Positions 52,111-60,667 are shown, counted from the first letter of the stretch. The stretch: 64,000 nucleotides of DNA from Pseudomonas sp. p1(2021b) (GCF_020151015.1 NZ_CP083746.1:879001-943000); one strand, 5' to 3'. Made by a program: numbers and translations. The notes: generated by a model not told the origin, from the sequence alone.

Positions 52111-52140
52111 ATAATGCGAAAGATTTGCATTTGGTGTAAA
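52111..52140 (-). promoter_or_regulatory. icmP: icmP promoter with Fur-like palindrome
   Basis: On the minus strand TTTACA (52140-52135) and CATTAT (52116-52111) are 18 nt apart. Between and across them lies AATGCGAAAGATTTGCATT (52113-52131), a 19-nt imperfect palindrome with seven of nine pairs, similar in size to a Fur box. The layout matches that before the DUF1111 gene. Confidence 0.5.
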
Positions 52141-52198
52141 GAGGCCGGCGCGTAATTCGTGCAGAAGGGTCGTTTTCATGCTGGTGCCGGCCCAGGTC

Positions 52199-54250
52199 CT
52201 ACGTCACCGTGGCCTGGTTGCGTTGCGCATGTTTGAGGAAGGCGGTCAGCTCGCGGGCGTTCAAGGGCTTGCTGTAGTGGTAGCCCTGACCTTCGTGGCA
52301 ACCCTGGGCGATGATGTACGCCTCCTGCTCGGCCGACTCCACGCCCTCGGCGATCACCTGCATGCCCAGGCTCTTGCCCAGCTGGATGATGGCCCGCACG
52401 ATGGTGGCGTCGTCATCGTCGTCGAGCAGGTCCTGGACGAAACTCTTGTCGATCTTGATCTTGTCCAGCGGCAGCGACTTCAGGTAGCTGAGCGAGGAAT
52501 AGCCGGTACCGAAGTCGTCGATGGCGATCAGTGCCCCGGAGCGGCGCAGGCTCAGCAGGTGCTGGGCGGCGGTGCTGATGTCTTCCATCAGGCCGGTCTC
52601 GGTCACCTCCAGCTCCAGGCTGCGGGGTGGCAGGCGGTAGATCTGCAGCAGATTGTTGACCACCCGCGGCAGTTCGCTGTGGTGCAGTTGCACGGTCGAG
52701 AGGTTGACCGCCATGCGCAGCTCGGTAAAACCCTGGTCATGCCATTCGCGCAACTGGCGGCAGGCCTGGTCGAGTACCCATTCACCAATGGCGACGATGC
52801 TGCCGTTCTGCTCGGCCAGGGGGATGAACTGGTCGGGTGGGACCATGCCCAGCTCCGCGTGCTGCCAGCGCAGCAGCGCCTCGACGCCCACCACACGATG
52901 GTCGCGATAGCTGATCTGCGGCTGGTACACCAGGTACAGCTGGTTGCGTGGCAGGGCTTCGCGCAGGTCCTTTTCCAGCTCGCGACGACGGCGCATCTCG
53001 CTGTCCACGCTGGCGATGTAGAACTGGTAGCGATTGCGCGAACGGGCCTTGGCCAGGGTCATGGTCTGCTCGGCCTTTTGCAGCAGTTTTTCGGTGCTGT
53101 CGCCATCCTCGGGGAACAGCGTGATGCCGATGGTGGCGCGCAGGCGAATGTGCTGGTGGTCGACGGCGAAGGGGACCTCCAGGTCGTCGAGGATGCTCTG
53201 GGCCAGTTCGGCGGCTTCGTAGGGTTGGTCGATGTCGGCCTGGACCAGGGCGAACTGATCGCCCCCGAGCCGCGCCAGGGCACCCAGGCGGCCGCTGTGG
53301 GCGCGCAGGCGGTCGGCCAGTGCCAACAGCAGCTGGTCACCGACCTGGTAGGTGAACTGTTCGTTGATGCCCTTGAAGTCGTCCAGGCCTACGCACAGCA
53401 CGGCGACCCGGCGTTGCAGACGCCCGCCGTCGACGAGGATCTTGTCCAGCTGCTGTTGCAATTGCTGGCGGTTGGGCAGGCCGGTGAGGAAGTCGTACTG
53501 GGCCATGCGTTGCAGGCTGTTCTCGGCCTCGTGGCGCAGGTGGGTATTGCGTTCGATGGAGGCCAGCAACTGGTTGGCAGTGTTGACCCACTGGCCCAGT
53601 TCGTTCTTTTCGTGGCCTTTGAGCAACGGGATCTGGTGCTGGCTGGGGCGGTCGGGATTGATCTGGGTGAGGTGTTCGATGATCTTCGACAGCGGTCGGG
53701 TCAGCAGCCAGTGGTACACCAGGTACAGCACCAGGCCCATGGCCAGCGCGCGCAGTACGCCGGAAATGAAGATGATCACGGCATTGACCAGGAAACCCTC
53801 GCCATAGTCGGCGGTGTCCAGGGTGATGCTCAGGTCGCCGTAGTATTCGCTGTAGGGGCCACGGCCGACCAACTGGGTGGTGAAGGTGCGCTCCTGGCCG
53901 AGGATCAGGTCGGTCAGCCAGCGCACGGGCGTGTCCTGCAGCGGGCGGGACTTTTCCGCCAGCATGGTTTCGTTGGGGTGGCCGATGGAGGCGATGCGCA
54001 CGGACTCGTCCTGGAATAAACCTTCCATGACCTGCATGCCCATTTCCCGGTCCAGGCTGTAGACGGCCTGGGTGGACGGGTCGCGGAACATGTCAAGGAT
54101 GCGTTGGGCGTCGTTGTTGACCGATTGGCGGGTCTTGTAGGCGTCGTAGACGATCTGCGCGCAGCTGAGAACGACACCGACGGCCAGCGCCGAGAGCAGG
54201 ACGACCCTGAGCAACTTGACCGATAAGCTGTTCCGAAATTCCAGCTTCAA
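52199..54250 (-). CDS. bifA: Cyclic-di-GMP phosphodiesterase BifA (degenerate GGDEF + EAL)
   Basis: A membrane protein with segments at about residues 12-32 and 155-180 around a periplasmic region, then HAMP-like, GGDEF and EAL domains. The cyclase motif is GGDQF (329-333), predicted inactive as a cyclase but able to bind GTP; the EAL motif (457-459, EALLRW) is intact with the downstream DDFGTGYSS. BifA controls surface attachment and biofilm dispersal in P. aeruginosa and P. putida. I took TTG 54250, which has AAGGAA upstream and starts LKLEFRN as I recall the family; ATG 54280 would add ten residues with a weak site. Confidence 0.92.
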   Translation of the reverse strand: MKLEFRNSLSVKLLRVVLLSALAVGVVLSCAQIVYDAYKTRQSVNNDAQRILDMFRDPSTQAVYSLDREMGMQVMEGLFQDESVRIASIGHPNETMLAEKSRPLQDTPVRWLTDLILGQERTFTTQLVGRGPYSEYYGDLSITLDTADYGEGFLVNAVIIFISGVLRALAMGLVLYLVYHWLLTRPLSKIIEHLTQINPDRPSQHQIPLLKGHEKNELGQWVNTANQLLASIERNTHLRHEAENSLQRMAQYDFLTGLPNRQQLQQQLDKILVDGGRLQRRVAVLCVGLDDFKGINEQFTYQVGDQLLLALADRLRAHSGRLGALARLGGDQFALVQADIDQPYEAAELAQSILDDLEVPFAVDHQHIRLRATIGITLFPEDGDSTEKLLQKAEQTMTLAKARSRNRYQFYIASVDSEMRRRRELEKDLREALPRNQLYLVYQPQISYRDHRVVGVEALLRWQHAELGMVPPDQFIPLAEQNGSIVAIGEWVLDQACRQLREWHDQGFTELRMAVNLSTVQLHHSELPRVVNNLLQIYRLPPRSLELEVTETGLMEDISTAAQHLLSLRRSGALIAIDDFGTGYSSLSYLKSLPLDKIKIDKSFVQDLLDDDDDATIVRAIIQLGKSLGMQVIAEGVESAEQEAYIIAQGCHEGQGYHYSKPLNARELTAFLKHAQRNQATVT

Positions 54251-54280
54251 TGGGGTTTCCTTAATCCATGCGCGTGCCAT

Positions 54281-54484
54281 TATTTTGCCATTAGCCTTGG
54301 CGATACACTATCGACCTTGTTGCCGCAGCAGGCGAGGGGACCTTCATGGTCCCTGTGGCAATGTATCGGTTGAGGTGGCTGGTGACTTGAGCGCGCGATG
54401 TCAACTTTCCAGATGATTGATGTTAGCGCGCTATCGGGGAGGGGCAAGAGGTAACGGGTGGAGTTTCATGGCGGGCGAACGGGC
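54281..54484. other. Gap upstream of bifA
   Basis: About 200 nt with no gene. It holds GGGACC-TTCAT-GGTCCC (54337-54353) and the widely spaced inverted repeat AGCGCGC (54390-54396) / GCGCGCT (54426-54432). A bifA promoter is expected here, but I cannot point to a convincing one. Confidence 0.4.
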
Positions 54485-54517
54485 AAAAAAATCCGACGCC
54501 TGGGCGTCGGATCTTTT
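54485..54517 (-). terminator. Terminator after sodB
   Basis: ATCCGACGCC and GGCGTCGGAT pair around TG. Six A residues on the left give the U tract for the minus-strand sodB transcript; the right side has only four T residues. Confidence 0.9.
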
Positions 54518-54538
54518 CTGCGAAGGCTACCCAGGCGA

Positions 54539-55135
54539 TCAGGCCTTGAAGGTGTTGCCTTCGAACTGCTGGGCAACGAAGTCCCAGTTGACCAGCTGCC
54601 AGAACGCCTCGACGTACTTCGGACGCAGGTTGCGGTAGTCGATGTAGTAGGCGTGTTCCCAGACGTCGCAGGTCAGCAGCGGGGTGTCGCCGCTGGTCAG
54701 CGGGTTGCCGGCGCCGATGGTGCTGGCCAGGGCCAGGGAGCCGTCGGCCTTCTTCACCAGCCAGCCCCAGCCGGAGCCGAAGGTGCCGACGGAGGTCTTG
54801 GTGAACTCTTCCTTGAACTTGTCGAAGGAACCGAAAGCCTTGGTGATGGCATCGGCCAGGGCGCCGGTCGGCTGGCCACCGCCGTTCGGCGACAGGCAGT
54901 TCCAGTAGAAGGTGTGGTTCCAGACTTGTGCGGCGTTGTTGAAGATGCCACCCGAAGAGGTCTTGACGATCTCTTCCAGGGTCTTGCCTTCGAATTCGGT
55001 GCCTGGGACCAGGTTGTTCAGGTTCACGACATAGGTGTTGTGGTGCTTGTCGTGGTGATACTCCAGGGTTTCCTTGGAGATGTGCGGCTGCAGGGCATCG
55101 TGGGCGTATGGCAGCGGCGGCAATTCAAAAGCCAT
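54539..55135 (-). CDS. sodB: Superoxide dismutase [Fe] SodB
   Basis: A 198-residue cytoplasmic iron superoxide dismutase. Metal ligands are seen in EYHHDKHH (His27), WNHTFYW (His74), and CDVWEHAYY (Asp157 and His161). The pattern [12 protein letters not shown] with GGGQP favours iron over manganese. It is monocistronic, with an extended -10 about 100 nt upstream and a terminator after. Iron control by small RNA, known for sodB elsewhere, would act on this leader, but I cannot show it here. Confidence 0.97.
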   Translation of the reverse strand: MAFELPPLPYAHDALQPHISKETLEYHHDKHHNTYVVNLNNLVPGTEFEGKTLEEIVKTSSGGIFNNAAQVWNHTFYWNCLSPNGGGQPTGALADAITKAFGSFDKFKEEFTKTSVGTFGSGWGWLVKKADGSLALASTIGAGNPLTSGDTPLLTCDVWEHAYYIDYRNLRPKYVEAFWQLVNWDFVAQQFEGNTFKA

Positions 55136-55238
55136 GGTGGATCTCCTGATTCAGGTCTGTGTGCGGTTTGCGCAAGGCCGATCACGGGCGGCCCGGTGTG
55201 CGTCGGGGAGTTTGTACTCTTTGCGACGCAAGGGCTGG

Positions 55239-55247
55239 ATCATAGCA
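55239..55247 (-). promoter_or_regulatory. sodB: Extended -10 of the sodB promoter
   Basis: On the minus strand the sequence is TGCTATGAT, an extended -10, with no strong -35. Transcription would start near 55232, leaving a leader of about 95 nt. Confidence 0.5.
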
Positions 55248-55345
55248 CCGGCCCCCGCGCATAACCACGCAACAAAGATAGGGAATAGAGGTTCCCGAAT
55301 GGAAGGGCGATACCGACCGGTGGTGTTCGCCTTGGCGATGGTGTT

Positions 55346-55389
55346 GCCTGTGAGACCGAGCGCCGCGCGGGCGGCGCGATCTCACAGGC
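55346..55389. repeat. Long palindrome between the LysE-family gene and sodB
   Basis: GCCTGTGAGA and TCTCACAGGC are outer arms and GCGCCGC and GCGGCGC inner arms of a 44-nt hairpin. It lies just past the LysE-family stop and has no T tract. The rest of 55136-55415 is the sodB leader and promoter. Confidence 0.7.
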
Positions 55390-55415
55390 GATAAACATGC
55401 TGCGCCGAGTCAGAC

Positions 55416-56015
55416 TCAGTTGAAGATCAACTGCGCCGCCACCGCGAACATCATCACCGCCACCATCAGGTCGAGCAGGCGCCAGGTGGTCGGGCGGGCC
55501 AGCCAGGGCGCCAGCCAGGCCGCGCCGAGGGCCAGGGTCGAGAACCAGACCAGCGAGGCACTGGCGGCGCCGGCCACGTAGGCGCCCGGCACGGTCTGCT
55601 GGGCACCCAGCGAGCCGATCAGCAGCACGGTGTCCAGGTAGACGTGCGGGTTGAGCAGGGTCACCGCCAGGGCGCTGAGCAGCACCGCACGGCGCGAGCG
55701 CATGCCTTGGCCTTCCTGGTGCTGCAAGCTTTGCTTGGAGCAGGCGCTGCGCAGGGCCTTGGCGCCGTACCAGATCAGGAACACCGCGCCACCCCAGCGG
55801 GCCACCGCCAGCAATGTCGGGTTGTGGGCCAGCACCGTGGCCAGGCCGAACACCCCGGCGGCGACCAGGATGGCATCGCAGAGGATGCACAACGCGGCCA
55901 CCGGCAGGTGATGTTCACGGCGCAGGCTCTGGGCCAGGACGAAGGCGTTCTGCGCGCCGATGGCCATGATCAGGCCGAAGGCCACCAGCATGCCGTTCAG
56001 ATAGCTTTGCCACAT
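55416..56015 (-). CDS. LysE/ArgO family amino-acid exporter
   Basis: A 199-residue inner-membrane protein with five or six segments. The N-terminal FGLIMAIGAQNAFVLAQSL and the NPHVYLDTVLLIGS stretch are typical of LysE and ArgO, which export lysine and arginine. The divergent LysR-type gene next to it resembles ArgP, the usual activator of argO, so basic amino-acid export is likely. ATG 56015 has GTGGAG upstream; the longer frame to 56063 is rejected. Confidence 0.88.
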   Translation of the reverse strand: MWQSYLNGMLVAFGLIMAIGAQNAFVLAQSLRREHHLPVAALCILCDAILVAAGVFGLATVLAHNPTLLAVARWGGAVFLIWYGAKALRSACSKQSLQHQEGQGMRSRRAVLLSALAVTLLNPHVYLDTVLLIGSLGAQQTVPGAYVAGAASASLVWFSTLALGAAWLAPWLARPTTWRLLDLMVAVMMFAVAAQLIFN

Positions 56016-56077
56016 AGCGGGAACACTCCACGGACGCCGGCGATGTGCGGCGTTTATTGCCAAAGAAGACGCTGGCC

Positions 56078-56089
56078 ATTGTGGGTAAT
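56078..56089. promoter_or_regulatory. Candidate LysR-type regulator site
   Basis: ATTGTGGGTAAT (ATT-N6-AAT) lies in the 124-nt gap between the divergent exporter and argP, where an ArgP site is expected. TATAAG at 56097-56102 could be the argP -10. Confidence 0.35.
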
Positions 56090-56139
56090 GACGCTGTATA
56101 AGAAAAACAAATAAAGCTGATCAGGCATTAGGAAAATCG

Positions 56140-57030
56140 ATGTTCGACTACAAGCTGCTCGCCGCCCTCGCCGCAGTCATCGAACAAGGCGGTTTCGAGC
56201 GCGCGGCGCAGGTCCTGGGCCTGTCGCAGTCGGCCATTTCCCAGCGCATCAAGTTGCTCGAGGCGCGGGTCGGGCAACCGGTGCTGGTGCGTGCCACGCC
56301 ACCCAGCCCCACCGAGGTGGGGCGCCAACTGCTCAACCATGTGCAGCAGGTGCGCTTGCTCGAGCGCGACTTGCAGCGCCAGGTGCCGGCGCTGGACGAA
56401 GAGGGCATGCCGGAACGCCTGCGCATCGCCTTGAACGCCGACAGCCTGGCCACTTGGTGGGCCGGCGCGGTGGGCGACTTCTGCGCCGGCCAGCAGGTGC
56501 TGCTGGACTTGGTGGTAGAAGACCAGGAGGTTGGCCTCAAGCGCATGCGCGCAGGCGAGGTAGCTGCCTGCCTGTGCGGCAGCGAGCGGCCGGTGGCCGG
56601 GGCGCGCAGCCTGCCGTTAGGGGCGATGCGCTACCGAGCGTTGGCCAGCCCGGCATTCATGGCGCGGCACTTTGCCCAGGGCTTCGAAGCCCGGCGCCTG
56701 GCTCGCATCCCGGCGGTGGTGTACGGGCCGGACGATTTCCTGCAGCACCGCTATCTGGCGTCCCTGGGGATCCAGGATGGTTTCCTGCACCACCTGTGCC
56801 CTTCCTCGGAAGGCTTCCTGCGTATGACCGAGGCCGGCCTGGGCTGGGGGCTGGTGCCGGAGTTGCAGGCCCAGGAGCAACTGGCGACGGGCCAATTGGT
56901 GGAAATCTGCGCTGATACCCCCATCGATGTGCCGCTGTACTGGCATCATTGGCGTAACGGCGGGCAATTGCTCGCCCAGTTGACGGAGCACCTGCGCCAG
57001 ACGGCGCCAGGCTGGCTGGTGCCCTTGTAG
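56140..57030 (+). CDS. argP: LysR-type regulator ArgP (IciA)
   Basis: A 296-residue regulator. The N-terminal winged helix-turn-helix is FERAAQVLGLSQSAISQRIKLLE; an effector domain follows from about residue 90. ArgP activates argO when arginine is present and is silenced by lysine in E. coli. It is divergent from the LysE/ArgO-family gene. ATG 56140. Confidence 0.88.
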   Translation: MFDYKLLAALAAVIEQGGFERAAQVLGLSQSAISQRIKLLEARVGQPVLVRATPPSPTEVGRQLLNHVQQVRLLERDLQRQVPALDEEGMPERLRIALNADSLATWWAGAVGDFCAGQQVLLDLVVEDQEVGLKRMRAGEVAACLCGSERPVAGARSLPLGAMRYRALASPAFMARHFAQGFEARRLARIPAVVYGPDDFLQHRYLASLGIQDGFLHHLCPSSEGFLRMTEAGLGWGLVPELQAQEQLATGQLVEICADTPIDVPLYWHHWRNGGQLLAQLTEHLRQTAPGWLVPL

Positions 57031-57079
57031 GCGCGGGCGACGTCAGCTGCATCTGTAATCTGGCAAGGCGGAGTCTTAC

Positions 57080-58075
57080 ATGCGAATTCTGGTCACCGGC
57101 GCGAGCGGCTTCATTGGCGGACGCTTTGCGCGTTTCGCTCTGGAGCAGGGCCTGGACGTACGGGTCAATGGCCGGCGTGCCGAGGGCGTGGAGCACCTGG
57201 TCAAGCGTGGCGCCGAGTTCATGCCGGGCGACCTGACCGATGCCGAGCTGGCCCGGCGCCTGTGCCAGGGCATCGATGCCGTGGTGCATTGCGCGGGCGC
57301 GGTCGGGCACTGGGGGCGTTACCAGGACTTCCATCAGGGCAACGTGGTGGTCACCGAGAACGTGGTGGAGGGTTGCCTGAAGGCGCGTGTACGCCGCCTG
57401 GTACATCTGTCGTCGCCATCGATCTATTTCAATGGCCGTTCGCGCCTGGATATTCGTGAGGACCAGGTGCCGCGTCGCTTGCATGACCATTATGCGACGA
57501 CCAAGCATCTGGCCGAGCAGAAGGCCTTCGGTGCCCAGGAGTTCGGCCTGGAGGTGCTGGCCCTGCGGCCACGCTTCGTCACCGGGGCAGGCGATGCCGG
57601 TATCTTCCCGCGCTTGATGCAGATGCAGCGCAAGGGGCGCCTGGCAATCATCGGCAATGGCCTGAACAAGGCCGACTTCACCAGTGTGCACAACCTCAAC
57701 GAGGCCCTGCTCAGCGCCCTGTTCGCCGATGAGCAGGCCCTCGGCCAGGCCTACAACATCAGCAACGGCCACCCCTTGCCGGTGTGGGACGTGGTCAACT
57801 ATGTGATGCGTCAGATGCAGTTGCCTCCGGTCACCCGCTACCGTGCCCCAGGGCTGGCCTACAGCCTGGGCGCGCTGAACGAAGCGGCCTGCCTGCTCTG
57901 GCCCGGGCGCCCCGAGCCGACGCTATCGCGCCTGGGCGCGCAGGTGATGAGCAAGGATTTTACCCTGGACATCAGCCGCGCCCGGCAGTACCTGGACTAC
58001 CGCCCGAAGGTCAGCCTGTGGACTGCACTGGATGAATTCTGTGCCTGGTGGAAGGCTCAGCCGGGTATCGGGTGA
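57080..58075 (+). CDS. Extended SDR / NAD-dependent epimerase-dehydratase family protein
   Basis: A 331-residue extended short-chain dehydrogenase. The N-terminal NAD(P) motif is TGASGFIG; the catalytic pair is YATTK, with Ser in HLSSPSIYF. Within the family it looks closer to 3-beta-hydroxysteroid dehydrogenase/isomerase-like proteins than to sugar epimerases. The substrate is unknown. ATG 57080 follows GGCGGAG. Confidence 0.82.
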   Translation: MRILVTGASGFIGGRFARFALEQGLDVRVNGRRAEGVEHLVKRGAEFMPGDLTDAELARRLCQGIDAVVHCAGAVGHWGRYQDFHQGNVVVTENVVEGCLKARVRRLVHLSSPSIYFNGRSRLDIREDQVPRRLHDHYATTKHLAEQKAFGAQEFGLEVLALRPRFVTGAGDAGIFPRLMQMQRKGRLAIIGNGLNKADFTSVHNLNEALLSALFADEQALGQAYNISNGHPLPVWDVVNYVMRQMQLPPVTRYRAPGLAYSLGALNEAACLLWPGRPEPTLSRLGAQVMSKDFTLDISRARQYLDYRPKVSLWTALDEFCAWWKAQPGIG

Positions 58076-58165
58076 ACCAGTGGGCGGGATGATGGTCATC
58101 AGAGCGCCGCGTGAGCGGTTTATACTACTGCCCCTTTGCTACTACTACCGCGGTTGAACGTACCC

Positions 58166-59011
58166 ATGCGTAACAATGTCCACGACGATTTCGACGACGT
58201 GCCTGTCCTGCGCGCCGGCACTCCTGACGATGACGAGCTGTTGCCCGCACGGGTGGCGCGCAGCCGCGAGAAGGCGGCGCGCCCGGCCAGCAACGGGCCG
58301 CTGTGGGCCTTGCTCGGCGCCTCGTTCATTGCCCTGGCGGGCCTGGGTTGGTGGAGTTTCCAGCAGATCTCGCTGATGGAGCAGCAGTTGGTGGCGACCC
58401 AGGAAAGCTTCGCGCGCATCAGTGAGGAGGCCGCCGGGCGCCTGCAGGCGATCAGTGGCAAGGTCGACGCCACCGAGTCCAGCGCCAGTACCGGCAGCGA
58501 AGCGTTGAAGCTGCAGATTCGCAAGCTGCAGGCCAGCCTGGCCGAGGCACGTGCCCAGCAACAGGGCGTGGCCGGGCAGACCGGCGATCTGGGCAAGCGT
58601 TTGGAAAAAGTGCTGGCCGATGCCCGCGCGCAACAAGACGCCATGGCGCAGCAGCAAAAGACCATCACGGCTCTGCAAGGCCAGCTGGAGGCCCAGCTCA
58701 AGGCGGTCAATGGCGAGCTGGCAGCCCTCAAGTCGGGGCAGGTGGATGGGGGCAGGATCGATGCCCAGCTCAAGAGCCTGGGCAACGAGGTGGCGGCGCT
58801 GAAGAAACAGGGCAATCCGAACACGGCGATCCAGAGCCTGGAACAGGACATCCTGGTGCTCAAGAGCCAGCTCGACAACCGCCCGGCTCCGGCTGCCGGC
58901 GGTGCCTCGGTGCAGGAGTTCGATGCGTTCCGCGGGCAGACCACCCGCAGTCTCAATACCCTGCAGAGCCAGATCCAGAACCTGCAGCAGCAGATCAACG
59001 CCCGACCCTAG
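58166..59011 (+). CDS. Bitopic coiled-coil membrane protein, function unknown
   Basis: A 281-residue protein I can describe but not name. Residues 1-44 are acidic then basic and cytoplasmic; a membrane segment (WALLGASFIALAGLGWW) lies near 46-63; the rest is an Ala/Gln/Leu-rich coiled coil from about 70 to 280. It is conserved beside the SDR gene in Pseudomonas as I recall. A TATACT at 58121-58126 may be its -10. ATG 58166 is chosen because the upstream codons overlap that region. Confidence 0.72.
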   Translation: MRNNVHDDFDDVPVLRAGTPDDDELLPARVARSREKAARPASNGPLWALLGASFIALAGLGWWSFQQISLMEQQLVATQESFARISEEAAGRLQAISGKVDATESSASTGSEALKLQIRKLQASLAEARAQQQGVAGQTGDLGKRLEKVLADARAQQDAMAQQQKTITALQGQLEAQLKAVNGELAALKSGQVDGGRIDAQLKSLGNEVAALKKQGNPNTAIQSLEQDILVLKSQLDNRPAPAAGGASVQEFDAFRGQTTRSLNTLQSQIQNLQQQINARP

Positions 59012-59016
59012 ATTTG

Positions 59017-59106
59017 TCGAGGCCTCTTCGCGGGTAAACCCGCTCCCACAGGTACAGGGGCAATATCTGTGGGAGCGGGAGCGGGTTTACCCGCGAATGG
59101 CCCTGG
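59017..59106. repeat. BIME (CGCGGGTAAACCCGCTCCCACA type)
   Basis: Inverted units of a fourth REP sequence type between convergent genes. The right unit carries an extra GGGAGC, apparently a six-base duplication. Confidence 0.8.
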
Positions 59107-59107
59107 C

Positions 59108-60157
59108 TTACATCCGTGGGTAATCGATGTACCCCACCGGCCCCTTGGCATAGAAGGTTTCCGGGTGTGCTTCGTTCAAGGGGGCATCGGCGGCCAGGCG
59201 GGCGGGCAGGTCCGGGTTGGCGATGAACGGGATGCCGAAGGCCACCGCGTCAGCCTTGCCGTTGGCCAGGGCGGCATTGGCGCTGGCCTTGTCGAAGCGC
59301 TCGTTGACGATGTACGGGCCGCCGAAGGCGTCCTTGATCAGCGCGCCGATGCTGTCGTCGGCTTCCATTTCCCGTGAGCAGATGAACGCCACGCCACGCT
59401 TGCCCAGTTCCCGGGCGACGTAGGTGAAGGTCTCGGCGCGGTCAGCGTCGCCCATGTCGTGGGCATCGGCCCGTGGCGCCAGGTGCACGCCCACACGGTT
59501 GGCACCCCACACCTCGATGGCCGCGTCGGTCACTTCCAGCAGCAGACGCGCACGGTTCTCCAGCGAGCCGCCATATCGGTCGGTGCGCTGGTTGGTGCTG
59601 CTTTGCAGGAACTGGTCGAGCAGGTAGCCGTTGGCGCCATGGATTTCCACGCCGTCGAAGCCGGCCGCCTTGGCGTTCTCGGCACCGGTGCGGTAGGCCT
59701 CGACGATGTCGGCGATCTCCTCGGTTTCCAGGGCGCGTGGCGTCGGGTACTCGGTGATCGGGCGAACCAGGCTGACATGGCCTTTGGGCTGGATCGCGCT
59801 CGGGGCCACCGGCAGCTCACCGTTCAGGTAGGTGGGGTGGGAGATACGGCCCACATGCCACAACTGCAGGAAGATGCGCCCGCCGGCGCCGTGTACGGCC
59901 TTGGTGACGTTGGTCCAGCCGCGTACCTGTTCGTCGGACCAGATGCCCGGCGTGTCCGGATAGCCGACGCCCATGGGCGTCACCGAGGTGGCCTCGCTGA
60001 GGATCAGGCCGGCGCTGGCCCGTTGCACGTAGTACTCGGCCATCAGCGCGTTGGGCACGCGGCCTTCGTCGGCGCGGCAGCGGGTCAGCGGGGCCATGAT
60101 GATGCGGTTGGGCAGCTCGAGGTCGCCCAGGGTGATCGGATCGAAGAGCGTGGTCAT
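59108..60157 (-). CDS. xenB: Old-yellow-enzyme family xenobiotic reductase XenB
   Basis: A 349-residue FMN-dependent NADPH reductase, the length of XenB from P. putida and P. fluorescens, which reduces nitroglycerin, TNT and activated alkenes. Old-yellow-enzyme features: APLTRCRAD, the active-site pair in EIHGANGYLLDQF, and the FMN-binding DRYGGSLENR. It lies 83 nt downstream of an ArsR-type regulator on the same strand, the arrangement I recall in P. putida. Confidence 0.88.
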   Translation of the reverse strand: MTTLFDPITLGDLELPNRIIMAPLTRCRADEGRVPNALMAEYYVQRASAGLILSEATSVTPMGVGYPDTPGIWSDEQVRGWTNVTKAVHGAGGRIFLQLWHVGRISHPTYLNGELPVAPSAIQPKGHVSLVRPITEYPTPRALETEEIADIVEAYRTGAENAKAAGFDGVEIHGANGYLLDQFLQSSTNQRTDRYGGSLENRARLLLEVTDAAIEVWGANRVGVHLAPRADAHDMGDADRAETFTYVARELGKRGVAFICSREMEADDSIGALIKDAFGGPYIVNERFDKASANAALANGKADAVAFGIPFIANPDLPARLAADAPLNEAHPETFYAKGPVGYIDYPRM

Positions 60158-60240
60158 CTGCTAAGCCTCGCGTGGTCACTTGAAAGGGGTTGCCAGCTCG
60201 GCACGCAGCCGTGCTGGTTGAAGGGAAAGACAGGAGTGAG

Positions 60241-60555
60241 TCAGAGCTCCTGGCTCATCTGCTCGAGGAAGGCCTGGATGGTTTCTTCGTTGCGTTTGAA
60301 GAAGTGCCACTGGCCGATCTTCTGGCTGGTGATCAGCCCCGCGCGCTGCAGGGTGGCCAGGTGGGCGGAGACGGTTGACTGCGACAGGCCGCAGCGTTGG
60401 TCGATCTGCCCGGCACACACGCCGTGCTCGGTACTGTGGTACTGGTCGGGAAACTGCGCCGCCGGGTCCTTCAGCCAGGTGAGGATTTCTCGCCGTACCG
60501 GGTGGGCGAGGGCCTTTATGATTTCGTCGAGGTCGAGAGGCATGGAGGTGCTCAT
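60241..60555 (-). CDS. ArsR/SmtB-family transcriptional regulator
   Basis: A 104-residue winged-helix regulator: ALAHPVRREILTWL at the start and recognition helix CGLSQSTVSAHLATLQRAG. Two cysteines (GVCAGQIDQRC) precede and open the recognition region and could sense metal or electrophiles; the classic ELCVCDL metal motif is absent. ATG 60555 (MSTSMPLD) is chosen; upstream codons run through an operator-like region. It precedes xenB and probably regulates it. Confidence 0.85.
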   Translation of the reverse strand: MSTSMPLDLDEIIKALAHPVRREILTWLKDPAAQFPDQYHSTEHGVCAGQIDQRCGLSQSTVSAHLATLQRAGLITSQKIGQWHFFKRNEETIQAFLEQMSQEL

Positions 60556-60567
60556 GTGTGTAACGTC

Positions 60568-60667
60568 ATATCGCGATGGAGCGAAATATAAATCGGTATT
60601 TCGCGATATACAAATATGAAGAGGTTCTGAGCTGAGCATCAATCGCTATATCGCGTTATAACGATAT
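60568..60667. promoter_or_regulatory. Operator cluster between arsR and acpH
   Basis: AT-rich sequence with repeated TATCGCG-type words. ATCGCGAT is at 60570-60577; GCGAAATA-N8-TATTTCGC (60581-60604) is a perfect inverted repeat; ATATCG-N8-CGATAT (60648-60667) is a second with the same 8-nt spacing. Such repeats fit dimer sites for the ArsR-type protein. Confidence 0.6.

Noticed and set aside
52178..54019. A 613-codon + strand frame opposite bifA
   Set aside because: Shadow of bifA; BifA motifs read cleanly on the minus strand.
54390..54432. Inverted repeat AGCGCGC/GCGCGCT upstream of bifA as an operator
   Set aside because: Only seven GC-rich bases per arm with a 29-nt gap; this is expected by chance in a high-GC genome.
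54458..55264. A 268-codon + strand frame opposite sodB
   Set aside because: SodB with all metal ligands is encoded on the minus strand; the + frame is its shadow.
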